A DNA stretch of 6,305 nucleotides, taken from assembly GCA_946627575.1 (NCBI GenBank), contig CAMOVS010000084.1, positions 1 through 6,305 of the forward strand, given 5' to 3'. Source of the stretch: an uncultured Lachnospiraceae bacterium (GTDB lineage: Bacteria; Bacillota; Clostridia; Lachnospirales; Lachnospiraceae). Shown here piece by piece: positions 1-4,456 of this stretch (within the stretch, counting starts at the first letter, position 1; each line of letters starts with the position of its first letter). The position numbers were made by a program, and so were the translations under genes. The notes under the pieces are model-generated. The model did not search any database. It had not been told where the DNA came from and was given only the letters and a program-made list of their open reading frames with translations.

Positions 1-129
1 AATACCACCCGCAAGCATTATGCCGCCATGGAAGATGAGCGTAGAAGAATGGCTGCGGGAAAGGTTCAGCTGCGGGAACCGGTTCCGGTCCCCGCAAACG
101 ATCGTGGGAAAGACCAGGAAGATCATTGA
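1..129 (+). CDS. Tyrosine recombinase / site-specific integrase, C-terminal fragment
   Basis: The first reading frame is open from base 1 to a TGA at 127-129, giving 42 residues that begin NTTRKHYAAMEDERRRMAAG. The pattern (N/S)TTxxxY followed by a charged helix is what surrounds the nucleophilic tyrosine at the C-terminus of XerC/XerD/phage-integrase family recombinases. Tyr7 of the fragment (bases 19-21) would be the residue that attacks DNA. The rest of the protein, including the Arg and His catalytic residues, lies outside the window. After the helix comes a Pro/Val-rich polar tail. The overlapping frame starting at base 20 has no such motif and is a shadow. The gene converges on the LysM gene with a 118-bp gap, and no good terminator is visible on this strand. 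Whether it is a chromosomal Xer-like enzyme or an element integrase cannot be told from 42 residues. Family assignment is moderately sure; it rests on one motif. Confidence 0.66.
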   Translation, partial: NTTRKHYAAMEDERRRMAAGKVQLREPVPVPANDRGKDQEDH

Positions 130-218
130 CAGAGTCACTAGCCCTCTTTCTGGTCCGATCTTAATATCGTGGAGAAAAAGCAGCGGAATTCCTGAAGGGT
201 CAAAGCCGGCAGGATCAT

Positions 219-246
219 AAAAACCTGCAGGACAGGGCCCATGTCC
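219..246 (-). terminator. Possible weak terminator of the LysM gene
   Basis: Reading the minus strand just after the LysM stop codon, GGACA and TGTCC form a 5-bp stem around a 7-nt G/C-rich loop (230-246), and a run of five T follows at 223-219. Six bases separate stem and T run, which is longer than usual, so this is only a candidate. The rest of the 130-247 convergent gap shows no gene, promoter or repeat I can support. Confidence 0.3.
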
Positions 247-247
247 A

Positions 248-805
248 TCAATACACAGGAATCATAAGGTAGGATCCTGCATAAATGCAGTCTCCTTCAA
301 GGCTGTTGCACTCTCTGATCTCCTCCACCATAGCCGGGATGCTGACGTATTCCGGCTTGTAGTATCTCTTAGCTATGGACCAGAGGCTGTCACCCTTACT
401 GATCTCTACCAGCCGGTAGCTGACATCCTCAACCGGAGCGCTGGCTTCTACCTGCTCACTGTCATAATGAAAGATCCTTGTCAGAGGGCTGAAACAAAGA
501 ATGGCTGCCAGGCAGACTGCCAGCAGGGCGGCTCTGAACATCTGTCCGGATCTCGCTTTCCATCCTGCCGATCTATTCTTCCTGTCTGCTCTCCCTCTTC
601 TTCCTTCCTGTCCCCTTGTCCTTGAAGCCGCAATCTTACCCAGCCTTTCATGCAGGTCTTTATAGGCCTGCTCGTGGTCTCCTTCCGAGATCCGCAGGCG
701 GCGGGCTGCCGCTGCTCTTCTACACGCGGATCTTCTCTCTTTCTCCTTGTTCATCTCTGAATTAGCCCGTCCTTTATTCCTCATATCCTGATTCCGATTC
801 AACAT
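248..805 (-). CDS. LysM-domain membrane protein divergent from lexA; probable SOS cell-division suppressor (YneA-like)
   Basis: This 185-residue protein has three parts. Residues 1-88 are strongly basic (about 26 Lys/Arg against 11 acidic residues). Residues 89-110 form one hydrophobic segment (start MFRAALLAVC). After a short linker, residues 129-184 are a LysM peptidoglycan-binding domain with the hallmark GDSLWSIAKRYY, a central IRECNSL and a closing YAGSYLMIP. Positive charges before the membrane segment predict the N-terminus inside the cell and LysM outside. The start at 805 is chosen because a purine-rich ribosome site (AAGGGGGA, 813-820) lies 7 nt upstream; the reading frame continues open to 949, but that would cross the promoter. 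In Bacillus subtilis the LysM protein divergent from lexA is YneA, an SOS-induced division inhibitor. Position, topology and the LexA operators here match, but YneA is about 103 residues, so this protein carries a long extra N-terminus. Function is inferred by analogy. Confidence 0.82.
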   Translation of the reverse strand: MLNRNQDMRNKGRANSEMNKEKERRSACRRAAAARRLRISEGDHEQAYKDLHERLGKIAASRTRGQEGRRGRADRKNRSAGWKARSGQMFRAALLAVCLAAILCFSPLTRIFHYDSEQVEASAPVEDVSYRLVEISKGDSLWSIAKRYYKPEYVSIPAMVEEIRECNSLEGDCIYAGSYLMIPVY

Positions 806-846
806 ATCTATATCCCCCTTTTTCAAACTATGCAGCCTTTGCTTTC

Positions 847-860
847 CAAACGTTTGTTCT
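847..860. promoter_or_regulatory. Candidate third LexA operator (weak)
   Basis: CAAAC-GTTT-GTTCT matches 8 of 10 fixed positions of the Firmicute LexA box CGAAC-N4-GTTCG. It overlaps a perfect 10-bp palindrome (CAAACGTTTG, 847-856). Its centre (853.5) is 32 bp from the centre of the strong operator at 879-892. It lies just downstream of the predicted start point of the LysM transcript, where a bound repressor could block early elongation. It is weaker than the other two and could be chance. Confidence 0.45.
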
Positions 861-873
861 GTATGTTCTGTAT
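856..873. repeat. Tandem 9-bp direct repeat at the LysM transcription start
   Basis: GTTCTGTAT occurs twice in immediate succession (856-864 and 865-873), covering the end of the -10 box and the expected start point of the minus-strand promoter. The copies are identical. Role unknown; it may be a slippage duplication or extra half-sites for a regulator, since each copy starts with the GTTC of a LexA half-site. Confidence 0.55.
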
Positions 874-900
874 TATATCGAACGTCCGTTTGTTTGTCAA
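872..900 (-). promoter_or_regulatory. Consensus sigma-A promoter of the LysM gene
   Basis: On the minus strand the -35 box is TTGACA (900-895) and the -10 box is TATAAT (877-872), separated by exactly 17 bp. Both hexamers match the consensus perfectly, so the unrepressed promoter should be very strong. The spacer contains the LexA operator at 879-892. Transcription should start near 865, leaving a leader of about 60 nt before the start codon at 805. Confidence 0.88.
879..892. promoter_or_regulatory. LexA operator inside the LysM promoter spacer
   Basis: CGAACGTCCGTTTG matches the Firmicute LexA (Cheo/Din) box CGAAC-N4-GTTCG at 9 of 10 fixed positions. It lies wholly between the -35 and -10 boxes of the minus-strand promoter, so bound LexA would exclude RNA polymerase. 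The adjacent lexA gene makes the assignment strong. Confidence 0.85.
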
Positions 901-909
901 TCATTTTTT

Positions 910-923
910 CGAACGTATTTTCG
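910..923. promoter_or_regulatory. Second LexA operator, upstream of the LysM -35 box
   Basis: CGAACGTATTTTCG matches the LexA box CGAAC-N4-GTTCG at 9 of 10 fixed positions. Its centre is 31 bp from that of the spacer operator, about three helical turns, so two LexA dimers would sit on the same DNA face. It lies between the LysM -35 box (895-900) and the lexA -35 box (954-959) and could act on both promoters. Confidence 0.8.
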
Positions 924-953
924 AAATAATCTTCTATTTCCATATCCAAAGAC

Positions 954-982
954 TTGTCGAATCGTTGAAACTGTGCTATGAT
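954..982 (+). promoter_or_regulatory. lexA promoter (extended -10)
   Basis: TTGTCG (954-959) and TATGAT (977-982) are spaced by 17 bp; matches to consensus are 4/6 and 5/6. A TG two bases before the -10 box (974-975) makes an extended -10 element that would compensate for the weaker -35. The predicted start near 989 gives a leader of about 48 nt before the lexA ATG. Confidence 0.72.
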
Positions 983-986
983 AAGG

Positions 987-1000
987 AAAACATATGTTTG
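987..1000. promoter_or_regulatory. Possible degenerate LexA operator at the lexA start site
   Basis: AAAAC-ATAT-GTTTG matches 7 of 10 fixed positions of CGAAC-N4-GTTCG and contains a perfect 12-bp dyad, AAACATATGTTT (988-999). It sits on the predicted lexA transcription start. The ATAT core and the GTTTG half-site (also found in the 879-892 operator) support a low-affinity autoregulatory site. An A/T-rich palindrome by chance is also possible. Confidence 0.45.
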
Positions 1001-1036
1001 CAGAACCAGTTTTGATAGATTAAAGGAGATTATGAT

Positions 1037-1663
1037 ATGAGTTACGGCAAGATCAGCGCCAAGCAGACGGAGATTCTGAATTATATCAAGGAGTGTATCT
1101 TAAAGAAAGGATATCCGCCTGCCGTGCGGGAGATCGGAGCCGCTGTACGGCTCAAGTCCACCTCTTCGGTTCATTCTCATCTGGAATCTCTGGAGAAGAA
1201 TGGCTATATCCGCAGAGATCCCACCAAACCAAGAGCCATTGAGATTATTGATGACCAGTTTAACCTGGCCCGCCGTGAGCTTGTTAATGTCCCCATCGTT
1301 GGTACGGTCACGGCCGGAGAGCCTATCCTCGCCGTGGAGAATATCACGGGGTATTTCCCGGTTTTGCCTGAATTTGTTCACAATAAGCAGACCTTTATGC
1401 TGAAGGTCCGGGGAGAGAGTATGGTAGAGGCCGGCATTCTGGACGGGGACCTCATTCTTGTGGAGGAGTCGGATACCGCATCGAACGGGGATATCATAGT
1501 CGCCCTGCTTGATGATTCCGTTACAGTGAAGCGCTTTTTCAAGGAGAAACGCGCCATCCGCCTGCACCCGGAGAACGAGACCATGGAGGATATCATCGTA
1601 CCTGCCGGCAGCCCCTTCTCCATTGCAGGCACTGTCATCGGCCTCTACAGAGACATGAACTAA
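1037..1663 (+). CDS. lexA: LexA, SOS-response transcriptional repressor
   Basis: This complete 208-residue protein has the usual LexA length. Residues 1-70 are the winged helix-turn-helix DNA-binding domain; YPPAVREIGAAVRLKSTSSVHSHL (26-49) holds the turn and recognition helix, followed by L52..GYIRRDPTKPRAIE. Residues 80-208 are the S24 peptidase-like domain. The self-cleavage site is Ala93-Gly94 in VTAGEP, the nucleophile is Ser128 in GESM, and the general base is Lys165 in TVKRF, so autocleavage should be intact. RecA filaments on single-stranded DNA stimulate that cleavage and release the regulon. The ATG at 1037 has AAGGAG at 1023-1028, 8 nt upstream. The gene is divergent from the LysM gene with operators between them, and converges on tcdA across a shared terminator. 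An ATGATATGA just before the start (from 1032) encodes only a two-codon frame and is probably without meaning. Confidence 0.97.
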   Translation: MSYGKISAKQTEILNYIKECILKKGYPPAVREIGAAVRLKSTSSVHSHLESLEKNGYIRRDPTKPRAIEIIDDQFNLARRELVNVPIVGTVTAGEPILAVENITGYFPVLPEFVHNKQTFMLKVRGESMVEAGILDGDLILVEESDTASNGDIIVALLDDSVTVKRFFKEKRAIRLHPENETMEDIIVPAGSPFSIAGTVIGLYRDMN

Positions 1664-1727
1664 TCTTATCCATCATACCGGGATCTATATGGATTGGATA
1701 CCCTGTTTCCCATTCCCATCAAAACAT

Positions 1728-1783
1728 AAAACCGCTGCATGGAAAAGCACCATTTATACTGTACTTTTCCATGCAGCGGTTTT
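1728..1783. terminator. Bidirectional intrinsic terminator between lexA and tcdA
   Basis: Bases 1728-1747 and 1764-1783 are perfect 20-bp reverse complements around a 16-nt loop. The arms begin with AAAA and end with TTTT, and extra T-rich DNA follows on each strand (TTTTCTTTTT on plus, GTTTTATGTTTT on minus), so it should stop transcripts from both convergent genes. The tcdA stop codon is at 1788-1790, only 4 bases from the stem. The 64 bases between lexA and the stem hold nothing else I can identify. Confidence 0.93.
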
Positions 1784-1787
1784 CTTT

Positions 1788-2597
1788 TTACAGCCACCCC
1801 GCAAGGTTATTTACGATCTCTCCGGCCATCAGGAGGCCTGCGCACGGAGGCACAAAAGCCGTAGAACCGGGCACGGACCCTGGCCGGCCTTTCTTTCCTT
1901 GACTGCCGGCAGACTTTGGACTTCCTGTCATACTGGTCTCATGAACAGTCTCCATCTCTTCCTTTTGGGCATCTTCCCTGTCTGACTTTATAAGTCTGGT
2001 CTTAGGCGCCACGGGTTTTTCCCGGGAGTATACAACCTTAAGGGACTCGATCCCCCTCCTTTTGCACTCTCGCCGCATAACCCGGGCCAGGGGGCAGATG
2101 GAGGTCTCATAGATATCGGCAAGCTCCAGAGCCGACGGATCGGTCTTATTGCCGGTTCCCATACAGGATATAACAGGGACTCCGGCTTCTTTGGCCTTTT
2201 CAATGATAAGCAGCTTGCCTGTTACGGTATCAATGGCATCCGCAACATAATCGTAGGCACGGAAGTCAAATTGGTCCTGGGTATCCGGGAGAAAGAAGGT
2301 CTGCCAGGTATTTACCCGGCAGGACGGGGCAATCAAGCGGATCCTTTCGGCCATGACCTCAGTTTTATAACGTCCCACGGTCTCTGTCGTAGCGATGATC
2401 TGCCGGTTGATGTTGCTCTGATCCACCCTGTCAAAGTCTACGATATCGATCGTCCCGACGCCGGACCGGGCCAGGGCTTCGATCACATAGCCTCCAACGC
2501 CGCCAATGCCAAATACAGCGACCCGGCTTGCCTGCAGTCGGGCAATCCCTTCCGGTCCGTAGATCATCTCCGTTCTTATCAGCCGCTCATCCATCAT
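1788..2597 (-). CDS. tcdA: TcdA, tRNA threonylcarbamoyladenosine dehydratase (E1-like, ThiF/MoeB fold)
   Basis: TcdA (CsdL/YgdL) uses ATP to cyclise the t6A base at position 37 of ANN-decoding tRNAs to ct6A; it acts in the cytoplasm. In the 269 residues seen here, the nucleotide loop is GIGGVGG (30-36). DFDRVDQSNINRQ (54-66) gives the acidic and Asn/Arg ATP contacts, Lys78 (GRYKTE) is the catalytic lysine position, and DAIDTVTGK (120-128) is the conserved DxxD segment. GTGNKTDP (147-154) and the C-terminal GSTAFVPPCAGLLMAGEIV (244-262) are typical of the TcdA branch rather than MoeB/ThiF. Between KPVAPKT and the GSTAF motif lies a polar linker of about 35 residues (200-238), longer than I expect. 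The first ATG overlaps the stop of the upstream TPR gene (ATGA), which implies translational coupling; a second ATG follows at 2594. The family call is firm; the cyclic-t6A role is known from E. coli homologues. Confidence 0.92.
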   Translation of the reverse strand: MMDERLIRTEMIYGPEGIARLQASRVAVFGIGGVGGYVIEALARSGVGTIDIVDFDRVDQSNINRQIIATTETVGRYKTEVMAERIRLIAPSCRVNTWQTFFLPDTQDQFDFRAYDYVADAIDTVTGKLLIIEKAKEAGVPVISCMGTGNKTDPSALELADIYETSICPLARVMRRECKRRGIESLKVVYSREKPVAPKTRLIKSDREDAQKEEMETVHETSMTGSPKSAGSQGKKGRPGSVPGSTAFVPPCAGLLMAGEIVNNLAGWL

Positions 2598-3229
2598 TTC
2601 TGATAGTCTTCCTTTCCTTCGGGAAGGTCCAGTTCCACTTTTTTCTTGTCTCCGGCATTGCTGATTTTCTTGATAGCATTCTTAATGTCATCGTTGTCAC
2701 CCAGAACCTGCAGGGATCGGCAGAGGATCTCCAGAGCGTCCTCCGTCTTCCCTTCCTTTAACTGAATCTGGGCTCTGGTAAGAGTTCCCACACAATAGTA
2801 AGACCGACAGATCTCAATATTCTCCTTGACCTTATCATAGGATTCATAGGATTCCCCGATCTTCATGTAGCTCTCCAGAGCTTCTGCATAGGCTTCATCC
2901 TCCTGGAAAGATTCACCTTCCTGAAAATACATCTCATAAGACTTATTATCCGAACCTCCTCTCTGTCCGGACAGAAAGATGGTCTGATAATGCATGCCTG
3001 AGATAAAACCAAGACCGATGATGGCCAAAAGGCCCGCGATTACCGCAGCAGACAGGAGAAATTTCCTGGTTGCTCCCGGCTTGTTCCTGTGGAGGCTGAC
3101 TTCCTCAACATCCTGGCCGGGTTCACTCATTATCTTTTCCGTCAGCTTATCAGCCCTGCCGGAAAGCTCACTTTGACGATCCTCTTCCCTGGCAGATGAT
3201 TCCTCTTTGTATTCCTCATTTTTCTGCAT
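2594..3229 (-). CDS. Single-pass membrane protein with TPR-like extracytoplasmic domain, function unknown
   Basis: I do not recognise a named family. Residues 1-55 are very hydrophilic and charged. Residues 57-79 are one hydrophobic membrane segment (start KFLLSAAVIAG), preceded by RK, so the C-terminal part is predicted outside the cell. From about residue 97 to 180 the protein is helical and acidic, with TPR-like spacing of small and aromatic residues: YFQEGESFQEDEAYAEALES, then a second unit around LKEGKTEDALEILCRSL. The tail is charged. I place the start at 3229 (211 residues), because a G-rich site (GGGGGA) lies 6 nt upstream of that ATG. An ATG five codons earlier (3244) has no visible ribosome site. 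The stop overlaps the tcdA start by 4 nt, and rsfS ends 77 nt upstream. Such proteins often scaffold cell-envelope complexes, but that is only a guess here. Confidence 0.82.
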   Translation of the reverse strand: MQKNEEYKEESSAREEDRQSELSGRADKLTEKIMSEPGQDVEEVSLHRNKPGATRKFLLSAAVIAGLLAIIGLGFISGMHYQTIFLSGQRGGSDNKSYEMYFQEGESFQEDEAYAEALESYMKIGESYESYDKVKENIEICRSYYCVGTLTRAQIQLKEGKTEDALEILCRSLQVLGDNDDIKNAIKKISNAGDKKKVELDLPEGKEDYQK

Positions 3230-3306
3230 AAGAATCCCCCACATGTTTAATGATTGTTCTTCATGATACGCAAGGTGTTGCCATTAAACCGGATCAGGAC
3301 CGAAGA

Positions 3307-3669
3307 TCAGCATAAGTCCTTCAGATCGGACATGGATATTTCCTTTCCGTCTCTCCAGATACGCTCAAGATCGTAGAAATCACGCTCTTCCTCGCTGAAG
3401 ATATGGATAACAACATCCCTGTAATCCATGAGAATCCAGGCTGCCGTCCGGTAGCCTTCGATGCTCTTTGGCATGAATCCGGACCGGCCCAGAGCTTCCT
3501 CTACCGCATCCGCCATGGCCTGGATCTGATTGCGGTTTCTGCCGCTGGCAATTAGAAAATAGTCCGCGATCACTGATACTTCACTGATGTCAATGATCTT
3601 AATCTCTTCTCCCTTTTTATCATCCATAGCCTGGACTGCGGTCCAGGCCATCTGTGCTGAACGGCTCAT
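3307..3669 (-). CDS. rsfS: RsfS (RsfA/YbeB), ribosomal silencing factor
   Basis: RsfS binds ribosomal protein uL14 on the large subunit and blocks joining with the small subunit when nutrients are scarce. The 120-residue length is normal for the family. Family landmarks seen here are ISEVSVIADYFLIASGRNRNQ (29-49), the EG at 71-72, WILMDYRDVVIHIF (78-91) and EEERDFYDLERIW (93-105). The ATG at 3669 has GAGGAG 7 nt upstream, a strong ribosome site. The gene follows yqeK after a 179-bp non-coding gap and precedes the TPR gene. The 62-75 bases after its stop show no clear terminator. Company with obgE and yhbY fits a ribosome-assembly operon. Confidence 0.95.
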   Translation of the reverse strand: MSRSAQMAWTAVQAMDDKKGEEIKIIDISEVSVIADYFLIASGRNRNQIQAMADAVEEALGRSGFMPKSIEGYRTAAWILMDYRDVVIHIFSEEERDFYDLERIWRDGKEISMSDLKDLC

Positions 3670-3848
3670 ATATTCTCTCCTCTATATATGATAGCTTATA
3701 CGCTTATCAAGTCGTTCGGATGCTCGATTCCCTTGCCATGCCGCTTTGCTTGCACGGACCTAATCGGCTCCTTTTATGATCTGGTTAAAATCAGCAGAAG
3801 GCATTTGCATGCCCGTTTTCACGGCATAGCTGCTTCCCTCTCACAAAC
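3670..3848 (-). other. Structured non-coding gap between yqeK and rsfS, possible RNA element
   Basis: This 179-bp stretch breaks an otherwise compact operon. No convincing protein is coded on either strand; the longest minus-strand frames lack a ribosome site. It contains the hairpin cluster at 3792-3834, then a second segment (about 3685-3770) rich in purine runs and possible pairing. For example, CGATT and AATCG (3725-3729 and 3762-3766) could close a stem of about 40 nt. Candidate roles are an RNA processing or attenuation signal tuning rsfS, a dispersed intergenic repeat, or the scar of a lost gene; related clostridial operons often have an LCP family gene at this point. None of these is proven by the sequence. 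Confidence 0.4.
3792..3834 (-). promoter_or_regulatory. Mutually exclusive hairpins after yqeK, possible attenuator
   Basis: On the minus strand the segments ATGCC, GGCAT and ATGCC occur in order, so the middle one can pair with either neighbour. One fold (3809-3827) is AUGCCGU-GAAA-ACGGGCAU with one bulged G. The other (3799-3814) is GGGCAU-GCAA-AUGCCU, a 6-bp stem with a GNRA tetraloop and one G-U pair. AGCAG and CTGCT (3830-3834 and 3793-3797) could form an outer stem, followed by GATTTTAA. This geometry is seen in attenuators, but the T run is weak and no ligand or leader peptide is evident. Confidence 0.35.
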
Positions 3849-4415
3849 TCAATCCGCTGTTCTATAATAGTCATATGCATTTTTCGTCATAGGATCCATC
3901 AAATCATTCTGCCTTGTCAGGTAGTTCATCATCCCTTCCATAATCAGGATGAGGCAGCGGTCTATATCATGAAAAGCCTCTTTCCTTACCTGGGCCAGGA
4001 TAGGAGACTTGTCCCTGTTGGGTTCGATGTAGTCGGCTATGTAAATGATTTTGTCCAGAAGAGACATGTCCGGCTTGCCGGTAGTATGCCAGAGGATGGC
4101 CGACAGGATCTCCGGATCCCGGATGCCAAAATATTTCTCCGCATAGACAGCTCCAAGCTTGGCATGAAGCAGGGCCGGGTTCTTTCTCTCCGAATCGCTT
4201 ACGGGGCATCCTGCCTCTTCACACTCCTCCACCATCCTGGCATGAGGAACGTATTTGGCGCAGTCGTGGAGAACAGCTGCTATCCTGGCTTTTATGGGAT
4301 CAGCCCCATAGCGGTAGGCCAGACAGCAGGCTGTGTACTCTACCCCAAGAGTATGCTCATATCTTTTGTCCGTGATCATCTCACGAACCCTGTTTTTCAT
4401 TTTTTCTATGGTCAT
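3849..4415 (-). CDS. yqeK: YqeK, HD-domain symmetrical Ap4A hydrolase
   Basis: YqeK-type HD-domain enzymes split diadenosine tetraphosphate (Ap4A) into two ADP, using a metal centre; this activity has been reported for Gram-positive YqeK. With the start at 4415 the protein is 188 residues, close to the Bacillus protein. Metal-ligand and family motifs are all present: His21 (YEHTLGV), His50-Asp51 (LHDCAKY), His84 (LLHAKLGA), HTTG (110-113) and IYIADYIEPNRD (124-135). I chose ATG 4415 because GGAGG lies 9 nt upstream. A GTG at 4451 would add 12 residues and start 5 nt after the nadD stop, but its G-rich site is only 2 nt away, too close. The gene directly follows nadD, a pairing common in Firmicutes that links NAD synthesis with nucleotide-alarmone removal. 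Confidence 0.94.
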   Translation of the reverse strand: MTIEKMKNRVREMITDKRYEHTLGVEYTACCLAYRYGADPIKARIAAVLHDCAKYVPHARMVEECEEAGCPVSDSERKNPALLHAKLGAVYAEKYFGIRDPEILSAILWHTTGKPDMSLLDKIIYIADYIEPNRDKSPILAQVRKEAFHDIDRCLILIMEGMMNYLTRQNDLMDPMTKNAYDYYRTAD

Positions 4416-4456
4416 GATCTCTGCCCTCCGATTCTCTAACTGATCCTTCACTGCCC

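Noticed and set aside
20..220. 66-codon plus-strand frame overlapping the left edge
   Set aside because: It lacks a ribosome site and any family motif, and it overlaps the frame carrying the recombinase tyrosine motif; treated as a shadow.
806..949. Extension of the LysM reading frame upstream to an ATG at 949 (233 residues)
   Set aside because: It would translate through the -10/-35 boxes and two LexA operators, and no ribosome site precedes 949; the ATG at 805 has a good site and lies downstream of the promoter.
3245..3275. Promoter-like TTGCGT-17-TTAAAC upstream of the TPR gene
   Set aside because: Only 3 of 6 matches in each hexamer; operon read-through from rsfS is the simpler explanation.
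3677..3708. Possible promoter for rsfS, TTGATA with TATATA 16 bp downstream on the minus strand
   Set aside because: The start point would fall inside or after the rsfS ribosome site, leaving no usable leader; the A/T-rich match is likely chance.
3969..4439. 156-codon plus-strand frame antisense to yqeK
   Set aside because: Shadow of yqeK, whose HD motifs are intact; no ribosome site or domain.
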